NCBI GenBank assembly: GCA_030435675.1
Contig: CM059622.1
Coordinates: forward strand, 10,478,001-10,542,000
Length of the DNA: 64,000 nucleotides
Direction: 5' to 3'
From: Steinernema hermaphroditum
Lineage: Eukaryota > Nematoda > Chromadorea > Rhabditida > Steinernematidae
Positions 32,024-43,703 of the stretch are shown in pieces. Every line of letters begins with the position of its first letter. The first letter of the stretch is position 1. The notes beneath the pieces were generated by a model, which was not told where the DNA came from, searched no databases, and saw nothing but the letters and a program-made list of their open reading frames with translations. Position numbers and translations under genes: made by a program.

Positions 32024-33787
32024 TTACGCCGCGACGAAGATGGGCTCGAAGGAGGGGGCCGAGGAGCAACTGGCGCAGCACCACGACTTCATCATGCCCG
32101 AGAACATGCCGCAGACGAAGTCGCGACTCCGCTGGCCGATCATCGTCTCGCAGAAAGCGGGGAACTTGTCCGGACACTCTAAAACTCTGGATTGAGTGGA
32201 CACGAAGATTCGGATAGTTTTCACTTTTTGGTACTTTTCAAACCATCGAAAGAAAGGTCTATCAAGCAGGGTGCAACTAATTTTGATTTGCGTTTTTGGG
32301 GGCAATCAATAGGCAGAAGGTTAATTTTTGGGTTAAAAATAAAAGGCCTACTTACCGTCCACACTCTTTTGTGGAGGCACTTTGGGCAGAGGTGCACTTT
32401 TCGGGACGGGCTTGGCGGGGACATTCGGTAGAGAACCGCCGGCCTTGTCGCCTCGACATACTTTGCATTCGTACAGGATGCAGATCTTCCTGTAGTCACT
32501 GGGACTTGCGTCGTTGACGCGTCCGATGACGTCCTAAAAGAGTCCAATGCAGCACTGACGAGAAGAGATACCTGGAAGCTGGGGTCAAAGGTCTCCATCG
32601 AGATGAGTCCCTTCCGCTTGGCGAACGCATCCTTTGCGTAGTGCATCACGCTACGGTAGTCGTACTTCACTCCGAAAGTGTCGCTTTCGCCTTTTGGCAC
32701 TTTTGCGAATTGAGAAAAGTACACTAAAAGCCTCGATTTAGAACTAGAATGGACCGGAGTGGTGCTAAACAAGCGTGCAGAACCAATGGAAAAGTGTTAC
32801 GGCTGTTGAACCTATCGAATAAGAATCTAGGGTGCCTCCATGATTCACTTCCTGCATTCCCATTTCGGCATCAAGAAGAATCGCAAACAGATGTATAAAT
32901 ACATCCGACAGTCATATTCCCTATTTGGTCAGCTGCCTCGAATGCCAACTGGTTTAGCACGCCATGGACGCTGAAAGCTTAAAACTTCGACCCAACATAA
33001 TTTTGAGGTGCAGCTTCTAGAGTCCTTGTCCCAGTGAAACAAAGTGAAATTCTTACTCTGCTCGATGTTCTCGAAATGCACTTTGATGTAGTTGTCCCTG
33101 TCGTATCTCATATGTTCGTGCCACAGTCCAATTGTGTGGAAGAGCTCGTGGATTACGATATCGTGCTCCACACACGTAGCCTGGCTGTTCGCCTCCAGCA
33201 TGACCACATTGCGTCCCGGAAGACGTCCCACACTCGTATAGCACCTGGAGTGAGTTCCGTTGGATCTGGAGCTGGAGAGAACCCACCCCTGGTAGTACTG
33301 GTTCTGGATGTCGACGTAGTCCGACTCGGACCTCCGCTTCTGGAAGCGGATGCACGAGTTCATCTCGATTCTCCTCATCGCATTCAGAATTATCATCCGT
33401 TCTTCTCTGTCTTCAAATCGAGTCTCGTTCAGTCGTCTGCAGAAGTCACTCACCGAACTGTCCCGAAATGACATACGGTATCACATAGTACCCGTCTTGG
33501 CTTCTGTACTTCGTCCACCGAAAAACGGAGCCACGAGGGAGAGAATTGTACATCACCTGCCGTCTAAACAGACCCTTATGTGCAGTGCCTAACCAAACCT
33601 TACCCTCCATCGGGCCTGATTTGGACGATGTCTCCGCCTCGTTGCTGATACAGGTCTATCCTTTTGCCCTAGAAGTCACAGAAGATCGAAAGAAAATGAT
33701 GTAAGTGGTGGTTACCCTTTTGGCGTCCACGTAGTTCCAGGAGGAGAGAAGTAGGAGGAAGAGGAGAAGAACGGCGGAGTGCCTCAT
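32024..33787 (-). CDS. Astacin zinc metalloprotease with ShK-like C-terminus (NAS family)
   Basis: Secreted protease. It begins MRHSAVLLLFLLLLSSWNY, a signal peptide. The prodomain exon includes DLYQQRGGDIVQIRPDGG. The mature domain starts near RRQVMYNSLPRGSVFRWTKY and YYVIPYVISGQF. The zinc site HELFHTIGLWHEHMR (about 33,110-33,150) has the full HExxHxxGxxH plus the following Glu, and the Met-turn SVMHY follows after an intron of about 320 bp. The tail carries a Pro/Lys linker (PAKPVPKSAPLPK), then a six-cysteine ShKT-like module (CPDKFPAFC, VCGMFSGMMKSWCCASC). There is no EGF or CUB module. Likely substrates are cuticle or extracellular proteins, as for the family; which NAS member is not resolvable by eye. 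Not all interior splice sites were fixed. Confidence 0.85.
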
Positions 33788-35211
33788 GGAGAGCGCAGGA
33801 ATTGCAATTGTGTTTCGGTGGATATTATTTAAACGCGCCGATTTGTTTGCGATCGCTTTGTTGGGCGGTTTGTGTGCTTAATCACGGATGGCCACGGGCC
33901 TCGTCTCCGACGCAAATTATCATCCGAAAATGCGGCGCGATGGGAGAGCAAACGCCGAAAGCCCGGACTTGAATGGAGTCTGGAAGCTATAAACGAGAAG
34001 GTTCAAATGGGTATTTGATCGCCGATCTTTTGCGACTACGGCGAAGATGGGGGCTTTTCAAAGGCCTTAAGGGGTGATTCCAAAAATGTGTACATCCATA
34101 ATATGAATCATCTCTAGAGGAAATACAACCAGCAGGGTTTGGATAAGGTAGACTTCCACCATCTGCTTTGTTCTTCAGATGATTTGGGTTTTTTTGATAC
34201 GAGATGAGATCATCATTGTCCCTCCATGTTGGATCCAAAGTGACCGATCGATCGAGATCTGTCGGAGCCGCTCTCAAATAATTTGGAAACGCCGCTGTAA
34301 ACGACGATTCTATTCTAGGACCGTCGCGACGAACAAAGCGCCAGCGGCCAATCAGCAAACAAAGAACTATGAAAGCGGAAAAAGAGACTCGTCGCGATCG
34401 ATTTGTCGATGTCGATGGAATTGGAAAGCCACAGAAAATCCCTAATTTACAATTTAACGACGATATCACTCAGAAAACGCGCAGAAATTTCGATAAAAAA
34501 GCGCGTCGAATTCTGGATTTCGTCCCCCTTACACCCTCCCTCTCCGTTTTCTCTGTTCGTCTGTCGTAGACGCGTCGCTCCGAGGCGCCGAAATCGTCGG
34601 GTGCCATTGAAATGTCCCGGTGCAAGCCTGTGACTAAATTACGTTGCTGGGATCTCCTCGCGATCACCGAGGCGAGGGATCCGCGGCGAGGCTGTGACCA
34701 CTGCACTTTCGGTCCCGGCTGACCCGTGTGGCTGCTCCGAGGTGGAGTTGGCCAACAGCTAAATTTTTGCGTTAGGGGACAGCGTACGCGCTTCCCCGCA
34801 TAATTGGTGGCGACCTTTTGTCCATTCACAATCATCTACGTTTGTGGAGAAAAGAGAAGAATTCTAGTTAATCCTGTTGAGACGACAAGTCTCGTCTGAT
34901 GCAAGCATTCCGACCGCTCGCAGAACGCATTCTTGGTCTCGTGTCTCGTTTAACTGTCTCGACCACTCCATGCAGACAGAGCAAGCGTTTGATCCTTCCT
35001 TTTCCCGTATTCTTCGTGTCGATTTGTTGTTTGCTCTCTGTCCGTTAATCATATCGCAAAAGCACACTTTTCACTATTGAACACATCTCATTACAGTACC
35101 TATTAGCACATAAAGAGAAAAACACTTTCAATTGAACTAATAACGGGGTTTCCTACTTACAAGGACGCCTTCCGAAGTGTCCATCTCAGATCGAGCTGGC
35201 TGGATAAACGT
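33788..35211. other. Intergenic, astacin to chemoreceptor
   Basis: No supportable gene. The 33,790-33,850 part is the likely astacin promoter (TATTATTTAAA-like stretch near 33,822). AT-rich blocks alternate with GC-rich ones; no repeat or RNA gene was recognised. Confidence 0.45.
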
Positions 35212-36177
35212 TTACTTCCGTGGAATGACATTCGACTTGGGAACAACATGTTTGTGGAAAGTGCGCTTTCTTGTGGACACGAAGAAAATGAAGGCGCAGA
35301 AGATTCCGTCGGCTGTGTGGGTGAGTTTGTTGAGAGGACCGACGAAGGTGGCAATGTTGGGAAGATTCTGAAAATGTGATGTTTGTGCCAAGAAGCCGTT
35401 GCAGTCCTTACAAACATAGCCAAGAAGAGGTCGACGCTGTAGGGAATGAGGAGGAAGACAGTGTGAAAAATGAAGATGTATTTGGAGATCACATTGGCCT
35501 GAAAGCGCCATGGTGGCTGTGGAAGATTCGGTGCATCTTACGATCTGATGGTACTTCGGAAGTTTCACTTTGCTTCGCCTCAGAATGACGAGGAAGACCA
35601 CCCCGGTTACGATGACGAGTACGGTAGATGCGATAGGGTAGTGAACGAGGAAAACCTGGGAGACCGGAGGATGCTTGGCACCGCAGCCGACCGTGAAGCA
35701 TCCGGCCGGAAGGGAGTCTCGGATGACCTCGGAGGGATCGACGACGTAGATGACGAAGAAGCCGACGGCGCCAAAGGAAGTGACAAGGAGAACGATCGCG
35801 AAGATTACGGTAGTGGTAAAGAATTCAAAACGGTCGTCGAGTGGCCGACAGATGATGAAGATCCTCTTGGCAATGATTCCGATGCTGAGCCAGTCGAAGG
35901 CGGAGGAGGCGGTGAGAAGGAGGAAGGAGGAGTAGGAGCAGAAGAGGCGCGCCGACCGGCTGTAGGGGACATAGCCGAGGGCGAAGAGGATCCAGTAGGA
36001 GCAGTGGGCAACAGTGAGGAGGGCCTGGAGGCCGTCGGCGAGCAGGATGCCGAAGACGACGGCGTTGGCGCGCTTTCTGGGGTACTTGGAGTGGAAGACG
36101 GCGCCGACGAAGATGGTCGTCGCCGAGGAGACGAAGAAGAGGAAGAGGAACTCACAGAGCGCCACTGAGGTCAGCAT
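35212..36177 (-). CDS. Nematode serpentine chemoreceptor (srbc/srx-like)
   Basis: Seven-transmembrane chemosensory GPCR. It begins MLTSVALCEFLFLFFVSSAT (TM1), continues with VFGILLADGLQALLTVAH (TM2), SAFDWLSIGIIAKRIFIICR (TM3 and its cytosolic end), TTTVIFAIVLLVTSFGAVG (TM4), a Cys-containing loop (GCFTVGCG), and HYPIASTVLVIVTGVVFLVI (TM5). Two small introns then separate ANVISKYIFIFHTVFLLIPY (TM6) and the last exon with TADGIFCAFIFFVSTRKR (TM7), ending NVIPRK. It is clearly related in layout and loops (GCxxxxC, KVKL after TM5) to the receptor at 49.3 kb. Subfamily assignment is tentative. Confidence 0.7.
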   Translation of the reverse strand: MLTSVALCEFLFLFFVSSATTIFVGAVFHSKYPRKRANAVVFGILLADGLQALLTVAHCSYWILFALGYVPYSRSARLFCSYSSFLLLTASSAFDWLSIGIIAKRIFIICRPLDDRFEFFTTTVIFAIVLLVTSFGAVGFFVIYVVDPSEVIRDSLPAGCFTVGCGAKHPPVSQVFLVHYPIASTVLVIVTGVVFLVILRRSKVKLPKYHQIVRCTESSTATMALSGQCDLQIHLHFSHCLPPHSLQRRPLLGYVCKDCNGFLAQTSHFQNLPNIATFVGPLNKLTHTADGIFCAFIFFVSTRKRTFHKHVVPKSNVIPRK

Positions 36178-36762
36178 GAGTAGGACAATGAAATCGTCCT
36201 TTCAGACTAGAAGGCACACATGCACCCAGGAAAACAAAGGGGACGGCGTAATCGAATAATTAAAAAGCAAAAACGAAGTAAACAGAGTTCAGTCATGCCA
36301 AGAGGATACACACGGTGATGACTATAAGTAGCTCTGAAGACATTGAGAAAGGGAGAGAACCAACCGCTCCAGGCCAGATGGGTGCAGACACTAGACAGTC
36401 TGTGAAGTAGACAGCTGCTTTTTCACGTTACCAGCCGTTCTTTTACAATTCACAGTTGAGTGTTCCAGATATTTTTCGAAGAAGTGCATCGAAAGGGAAG
36501 TTCCTCTTTTAGAGGACGAGCTTCTCGGTCTCTAGGCATATTTATAGAGCAATTGTAGGTGTACTTATAGTGATGTCTCCGCGCCTCCTCCCCTCAATCG
36601 GTGGCTTTCAGGAGATAAGGGCAATTGGACCCAATTACGTTGAAGGTCAATCGCTTCAATTTAGCCCACTTGTGAGTTAGCGTCGGTTTGTTGGAGCGAT
36701 GCGACTGTGCATCGCCAAGACCGTTTAAAAACGCGCCCTGGTCCGCGTTCCACAGAACCAGA
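36178..36762. other. Intergenic between divergent chemoreceptor and Rab-like genes
   Basis: Nothing recognised beyond likely promoter sequence. A TTTAAAAA stretch near 36,723 lies 40 nt before the Rab-like ATG. Confidence 0.4.
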
Positions 36763-37245
36763 ATGGATCCGGAGCGGAGAGAGCTGAACATCTTCGTGGT
36801 GGGGGAGTGTGGCGTCGGCAAAACGTCGCTTTTGGAGCGCTACATCCGCGGAGACTTCACTCAGCGCTACAGCTCGACACTGGCGATGGAGACCTTCCAG
36901 AAGGATGCGTGGGACAAGAACCGAAAGATCAGATTCCAGCTGTGGGACACTTCGGGACACGAGCGGATGAACCTCTTCAGTCCCTCGCTGCTCCAAAGCG
37001 TCGACGGCGTCGTCTACGTCTACGACGTGAAGTCGTTCGACTCCTTCGAGAGCCTCAAGAAGAGACGCCAGAAGTTCCTCCAGCAGCTGGCGGTGGAGGT
37101 CCCGGAGAAGATTCCGGCCATCGTCGTGGGAAACAAAATCGACGAGGAGTGCGGGAGATACGCTCAGGTGGACGACGCGTACGTTAAGAAATTTTGTTGC
37201 GCCAACGGAGCCATGCCTTTCTTCGAGTGGCTGCTAAACATGTAA
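36763..37245 (+). CDS. Rab-like small GTPase, intronless and C-terminally short
   Basis: Ras-superfamily GTPase, 160 residues from the ATG at 36763 (an upstream in-frame ATG at 36688 would add 25 non-conserved residues). P-loop GECGVGKT (G1), switch II WDTSGHER, where the usual AGQ is SGH, and NKID in place of NKxD (G4) are visible. Spacing and sequence are Rab7-like. The G5 region reads PFFE and then runs into WLLNM and a stop, where Rab7 proteins read FExSAK and continue about 40 residues with prenylated cysteines. A single missing base at about 37,222 would restore an AAK-like G5, but even then only about 12 residues follow. It lacks introns, unlike its neighbours, so it may be a retrocopy that has lost membrane attachment, or a decaying one. 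Confidence 0.65.
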   Translation: MDPERRELNIFVVGECGVGKTSLLERYIRGDFTQRYSSTLAMETFQKDAWDKNRKIRFQLWDTSGHERMNLFSPSLLQSVDGVVYVYDVKSFDSFESLKKRRQKFLQQLAVEVPEKIPAIVVGNKIDEECGRYAQVDDAYVKKFCCANGAMPFFEWLLNM

Positions 37246-37279
37246 TTAGTAACAACGTACACAGGAGGAAATGAGGATT

Positions 37280-38869
37280 TTAAGTGTTCATACCGTTCCC
37301 CATTTTGCTAATGAAGTCATGTTCAAGATCACTCGTGTCGCGGTGGCGAGCGGTCGGTCCTTCCGGTCGCTCTGTGAGTGTCTGGTTGGTTAGATGGCAA
37401 ACCTCGTGGCAGTTGTGAGTCTTCCGGCTTCCAGAGGGAATTGGGACACCCGGAAGCCGTAGTCCCACCACCGCTGACAACAAGATGTCCGACGCCAGGA
37501 AACCGAAGCCCGACGCTGTGTGAGATGTCATCCCGAAGGTCGCCGACGCTCTGAGGAAGACGCAACCCGGACCGTGCACCTCCAGATTCGAGTACAGAAG
37601 CGTGCGTTGTACTGAAAACGATGTTCCGCTGCCGCATCTGCAGATTTGTCGATTCCCAGATGCCCCGTGAAGTGCGCCATCTACGACCGGTTCAACATCA
37701 ATGCCACGCCAGGGATGAAGCCGGCTGCAAAGTGATATCCTCTGTTGTCTATTAATCGGTGTCATGCAAGGCATAATGCCTTTGATTCGCGAAATAAAGT
37801 CGTGAAAGTCGTGAAAGTCATGTTCAAAACCAAGCAGTGCCATAACGTGAAATGTCGTGAATTTTCCCATCTTAGACATCTGGGTATGGCGGCTTTCGGG
37901 CTTGCTGTTCGCAAATATGACACTCACTATAATTAAACGAGCGTTTAGTTTCAGTGAGAGTAGACAGACACTTACAAAGCATTTCCCGCACAATCATAAC
38001 CGCTTCTAGGAACGTAACACCAGAGGACCGACTCGATATATGAGACGGAATCAGCTTGACCACCTTCATTTCGTGCTTTGTATCAAAATCCTCCGGAATG
38101 CAAATAACATTCAACTTGGCGAGGGTAGAACAACTACCCATGGCGTTGTCGAAATCTGCGCGAAACGCAACATTGCTGTTGTTGTTGAACGTTTCCTCGA
38201 TCCATTCGATATGTTCCGTGTAGTCCGTTTGTGTGATGCGACGGAAAGTCTTCGGCAGATCGCGCTTTTCTTCCAAAAAGGCAAAGATGTCCATGAAGAT
38301 TTTGCATCTAGAGAAGCAACAAGAGATCAGTAAAGGTTAACCACTCGTATCGCACCTGGTGTTTCCATCGATAACTTCAAATTTGCCTTCTGGACGCTCC
38401 TTGACCAGAATGGGAGGAGCACTAAGCTGGCCCAGTCGAGTACTGGGATACCATGAGACGAAAGCTTCAAACGATGACATTTGCATGAACTTGTACAGGC
38501 TGATGTTGTGGAACTCCGCCGTGGCGACTCGCTGCCTTCCATCAAGGAAGGTCAAATCGCCAAAAGAGACTTCCAATTGTCTGCAGCTCTTCAGCTCTTC
38601 GATCACTTTGTCAACCTTCTCATAAACACCCTTAGCTCGGCAACGTCTTGGCGATGAAGGCGCAAGACAAGGGCGTTTTCTAAACACAGACATGAATGTC
38701 ACAGGTGGATGATGGACGTACCGTCTTCATCACGCGCTTCTCGGCGGCTTTGCAGTTCTGAAAATGAACGGTGTAATTTCACATCAACCAAAACCAATAG
38801 CAGACCTTCTGTGACGCGTGCCTGCGTGGATTCGCCCGGTGCGTAGAGTTCAAGATGTTTCTTTGACAT
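37280..38869 (-). CDS. ParB/sulfiredoxin-fold-like protein
   Basis: Unnamed protein whose core resembles ParB/Srx-type NTP-binding or nuclease domains: LEVSFGDLTFLDGRQRVATA, then SAPPILVKERPEGKFEVIDG followed by NTRCKIFMDIF. The VIDGNTRC block corresponds to the GxxR-type motif II of ParB proteins. A downstream exon (FAFLEEKRDLPKTFRRI, FNNNSNVAFRADFDNAMG, VICIPEDFDTKHEMKVVKLI) has no match I know. The last exon may run to 37,280 through repeat D sequence or end sooner; that end is doubtful. Two starts are possible: MSKKHLELYAPGES at 38869 with four extra short introns, or MSVFRKRPCLAP at about 38,693. Divergently paired, with about 330 bp between, with the recombinase-like gene at 39.2 kb. 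Function unknown. Confidence 0.5.
37400..37640 (-). repeat. Diverged third copy of repeat D
   Basis: On the minus strand it shares GGTGGGACTACGGCTTCC, GGTGTCCC and TCTGGAAGCCGG with the tandem repeat at 15.4-16.4 kb. It overlaps the doubtful last exon of the ParB-like gene. Confidence 0.45.
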
Positions 38870-39194
38870 CTAAAAACACAGTTTCAGGAAAGAGGAACAG
38901 AAACAGAACGCAAGAAACCGGAACACACAGGACAAAGGGTGACGATACGACAGTGAAGATCGCTGCGAAAAAGTCGCAAAGTTGAAACGTTTCATGTCAC
39001 AACGTCTGAAGTTTACAGATCGTTATCATTTGACTCAATGGTCCCACCACGCGATTACACCTCAACATTCTCGAAGATATTGTGCGCAAAACGGGGACCG
39101 GCGTGTCTCAGCGAGGCGTGTCGAGCGTGGCGTTAGTGTTGTCGTTGTGAACTTTTAGTTATTATTTTCTTGTTTGTAGATAATAAATAATTTG

Positions 39195-42100
39195 ATGACA
39201 CGTGATTGTCTTGATGCTGCCGAAGCTGAAAAGCCGAAACCGAAGTTTCACCCTTTTTTTGAAAAGTATTTGAGGAAGCCGGATATGGAGAAATCCAGCA
39301 AGAACGAGGGGACGAGATTGGGACAGAAATTGGAACCTGCTGACGACCATCTTGTTGATGGTTCTGACAGTGGTGACTTGAAGCGCACGTGGAAACCTGC
39401 CGATGACCATCTTGTTGATGGTTCTGACAATGGCGACTTATTCGAAAAGAAGGTAGGCGCTTTTTCGCACAGGTACACGTATCACTAACTAATGTTGTAG
39501 ATGCGCCGGAACGAAAGCCACATAGAGGATTGCATGGCTGATGAACGCACGTCTGAAAATGATTCTTCACTGGACATCGAACAGGTACGAATTACTTTTC
39601 ATCATTTCTCACCCGACCCTGCGATTTTTCAATGAGTTGCTCTCCTTTGTAAAAATTGCAGGACTCGATTTTGATATTGCTTTCATTGGTATAATTGCAG
39701 GTTGAGGTCGAGAATTACAATGCTGGTCATCGTGTTGATGACCAGGAATTCAGAAACCGAACACGCATTCGTCTGCGTCAACTTATCTCCGAAGGACGTA
39801 AAGTACAGGACTTACCACCCCTTACTAGTGTTATGATTTAGTATCGAAAAGAAAACTTTGAAAGTGAATGCGCCGAATTATCACTCGACTATGTGGAGTT
39901 CCTTGCTAAGTGTATCGATGGAGATGCTGGTTGCAAGCAGTGTCCCGATCACAGCATCGCCTGTCGATTCTGTACGATGAGGTGCACATTTGTGAGAGCC
40001 TTAGCGACCAGCTCTAAGCGGTGCAAGAATTCAGTGCCTAAAAGAACCTGTGAACAAGACAATTGCTTCAACTTCCGTCATTACGTTTATCGTGATGAGC
40101 CGATGGCATCCTTGTTGGATGTCTGGCAATTTATCACAGAGAAGGTTTGCAAATCAATGCACAGAACATCTATTTTTTTTTTGTTTCAGAAGAAGAAGAG
40201 CATGCCACCTGAGATGTTGCATAAACTCCAGTTATTGGCACAGCTGATCCATTGGGACTATCCCATTAGTGAAGGTACGTGTGATACGCTGCGAAAAATA
40301 GCATCGTACGAGATGAACAAATGTTTCTACGATGAGAAGATAGTAGCGGATCTTCCGTCCTACACGTTCAATTTAATGGCGGCTACATGCATGGAAGATT
40401 TGCGCTTTCTTCGAATTAATCCAACTTCGATGGGACGATGGTGTCGCAGAAGTAGGAAGGCATGTCTCAATTTTCAACACTGGGGCTTTCCCCAACATGT
40501 TTTCCTTAATGCGTTCACGCCGGATCGCAAAGATGAGTTCGTGAAACAAATTACGGACAAAATGCTTAGCCGAATTTCGGTAGGATTGAACTGTATGATT
40601 CAAATTCATATGTTCACATTTTAGGCGAGAGCCCGAGCTGATAAGGAAGTTCAAGAAAACGCATTCTTCCTAGCGTCACACATGACTGAATCAGTACCAT
40701 ACGTGTGGCGTGGCCAACTGAATTCAATCATAGCCACGATTGAAGATGCTAACAATGTGGACTGCTCACTGGCAAGCATCGATGACAAGCCGACCTTGGT
40801 GACTATCATGCGCGCCATTGCCAATTTCGTGCAACTTGATGGTTTGAGATTACCATTTTCCTTACTACAAAGACCAGAATTCACAAGTCATTGCACTATC
40901 CCATATGCAGGAGATAGTGTTCGACGAGCAGTATGTTTCAAGTTGTGTGTCAAAGTTAATTTCTTACATTCAGTGTGTCAATGTAAATCACCTGTTTCTG
41001 AAACCACCGAGCCCGATTACGCCCACCATGCTATCGTCCAGGATATCAACAGTGTCAAACATCCCGCACATGGCACAAAACACCTCACCCACAAGTCAAA
41101 ACCAGCTTGCTTGTTGCAAGCTTCCCGAGGATTTTGACGAAGATTGGAATTACGAGGTATTGCCGTTGTGATCAATTCTTCAGTTGTTATGTACTACTTT
41201 AGGATATTTGGAACTACGTTCAACGGGAGCCGAGATATCCACAGCAAATGAGAACAGAACGCTTCAAAGACGTTCTAAGATCTCTTCAAAAATTGCGTGA
41301 CGAGCAACAGAACACCGATCGATTCGAACGGTCGACATGGAATCGAGCTATCATTGTGAAGCCCGAACACGTAGACCACATCGAACAAGGTATGTAATAT
41401 GCATTCTCTTCCGCGATACACTTTTCTTTTTTTTTAGTTGTGAACGATAAGAAGCCGCTTGATGAGCTCGGAAAGGGAGCACTAAAAAGCCGCAAGCATC
41501 TGGTGAATATCCTATGCTCACTGCATGTTTTCCAAGAAGAATCGATCATCGAAAACGGCATTGCTTGCGCGCGAAAACAAGGAATGAGTCTCATCAAACA
41601 GGAACAATTTTACATAGAGCGGGCCAAAAGAATTTTCCGCAATATTATGGACAACGTTTTATCGTCGTTCAACACGAAGTACGGTTTCTCGAACTTGTTA
41701 ACGTACGATCAGATCACGAAGTATAGTCACATTTCAGAGGTGAGTCGAAACAGTCCACTGACAGTGAACGTCGCAAATTCAGGTACGTCGACAATTATTC
41801 AACTTCATTATGTTCCTCGCTTGTTGCGAAGATACTGATGTTGTTAAGCTCGACGACGATGATGTCATAGCCCAGTTGCTATGCACGTACATTACCTTCT
41901 TTGAAGTAGAGCGAAATCGAATGACCAGAGCGCTTCAGTATACAATTGATCTGGCTCGTAATAAAGACTCCGCTACCGATGAGGAACTTGACGGTGCCGA
42001 AGTACGTCGCACATCCATTGAGGCAATTTGTAAAAGAACTATTTTGTCGGTAAAGTTCGGTGTAGTGAGAGTAGTCTCAAATGTTTCTGTTTAGCTCAGC

Positions 42101-43703
42101 GTCTTCTGTATCACTATGAACCCCTCTCATCTCGAGAAGGCACTGGCACACAAGATGAGTGGCACTTGTCGAGCGAAAAAGGACAAAACGATCGGAACGT
42201 GGCCTTTGTCCGATGATGATGTTCGCATCGCCGTTTCCCGATTGTTTCTGGAAAATGAAGATGGCATGGTCATGAACCTGCACGACCTTTCGAGTTCGTT
42301 TACTTAATACAATGCTCTTATTAATCGCGTGGTTTTAGAACTGCTCTTCATTCTCTTCAGCAACTACACCGGACTCCGAATATCATCATTAATTGCTAAA
42401 CCTGGCAACGGCAGTGGTATTTTACTTAAAGACTTAAAGTTTGGAACGTGAGTATATTTAAGGCCAGAGGCATTGTTAATTGGATTATGTCGTTTAGCAG
42501 TCCCAAGGGCATCCCACAATGTAAAGTGAACATAATCTTCACTAAGGGCAGCGGACGATCATCGGCTAGCGTGCAACAAGCAATTGTTTTACTGGACAGC
42601 GACGATCAGCAGTTCAACATGTATCGCCTCCTGATCATCTTTCTGCATCTCCGTGGAGTTCTAGCGACGGTAGACCAGCCTTCATTGATTGAAGGTTGTG
42701 GGCATCTACCACTATTCGCAAGATTCGACGAAAATGGCGCTTTAGTGCAGGTTTGAATTGAATACAACCATACAACAACGATCTGTATATGCCTTTTAGG
42801 AGGGAAAACAGTTAACGGAAGTATGCGTCGCGAATATAATGGGCGAAATTGCGGATGCTCTCGGAGTGGACGGCATTCGAGTGACGCATCGCTCCTTCCG
42901 TTATGGATTTGCTGCAGAACTGTTCCTGAAAACCTTGAGAAAGAAACCACACGCAACCTGGAATGAAATAATGGAGATTTGCAAGAGCACACTGAATTGG
43001 GACTCGGAACCAAGAACGTATTTGGACTACGGTCAACAAGAATTGAAGTCATGTTGGCAACGGCACTTAAATGAAGTTAAAACTAACAGATCAGTGGATC
43101 CCATCGACCACCTAACTCTCGTCAGCGACTTGGGACGAAGCGTGAACATTGTCGCCAAGAACGATCCACTCATCTTGATGATGAGCAGGTTTCTGAACGA
43201 CGTACCCGATGTTACGAATAATGCAATACGAAATGGCATAAATTCATTCGTCGTTGAGAATGTGCACCATATCATTCCACGACAAGAAAACCCCCAGGTA
43301 TAACAGTGTTACCGGATATAAATCACATGTCTTCTTTTAGATACCGAAAAAGATGTCAGTTGACGTAGAACGTGTTTTGTCTCACTACAATTGGAAAATG
43401 GTCGATGGCTTGGTCAAAGCTGGCTGGCCACGCAAAATAACATCCAAATTGATGTGTACACGTATGTTATTCACACAGAGACGCGCTTATGTCACGGCTA
43501 TTTCAGACTGTTACACAATGTTTCCACACACAAAACAAAGAGAATTTAGACGTTATGATCCTGCAAGAATCAAGTTGGTGGATTGTGTACTCTCTGGGCA
43601 TAACCTGCAACCTCCCAGTCAATTCACACTCTTATGGAAGAAAGAAGAAGTAGGTGGTCTCTTGTTGAGTCCTCCAGGAGAGCTCCTCGTCGGTGAGCAT
43701 TGA
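39195..43703 (+). CDS. Tyrosine-recombinase-like protein (Crypton-like or domesticated)
   Basis: Fifteen exons (39195-39452, 39501-39584, 39701-39802, 39842-40144, 40190-40579, 40625-40930, 40974-41156, 41203-41389, 41438-41739, 41783-42049, 42095-42293, 42339-42447, 42498-42750, 42800-43297, 43341-43703) join in frame to about 1,267 residues. N-terminus: acidic with a duplicated ADDHLVDGSD segment. Residues about 165-215: Cys/His-rich, zinc-finger-like (CKQCPDH, CRFCTMRC). C-terminal third: the tyrosine-recombinase pattern YTGLRISSLI (box I Arg, about residue 873), RVTHRSFRYGFAAE (box II, about 1008-1021) and TYLDYGQ (candidate nucleophile Tyr, about 1055 or 1058). The spacing fits the fold; the box II His is displaced by one residue. 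A TTTGTAG acceptor 16 nt before the ATG suggests trans-splicing. No terminal repeats were found. All introns are typical worm introns and no frame is broken, so the gene is probably expressed. Origin and role are inferred. Confidence 0.6.
39336..39440 (+). repeat. In-frame tandem duplication in exon 1
   Basis: Two ~45-nt units with a 60-nt period encode ADDHLVDGSDSGDL and ADDHLVDGSDNGDL. Nucleotide differences are mostly silent, suggesting selection on the peptide. Confidence 0.7.

Noticed and set aside
35548..36168. Long acidic Glu/Gly/Asp-rich plus-strand frame
   Set aside because: Antisense shadow of the serpentine receptor exon; low-complexity and no start context.
38700..38869. Firm choice of start for the ParB-like gene
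   Set aside because: Two in-frame solutions exist (start at 38869 with extra short introns, or about 38,693 without); I could not decide and kept the longer span with lowered confidence.
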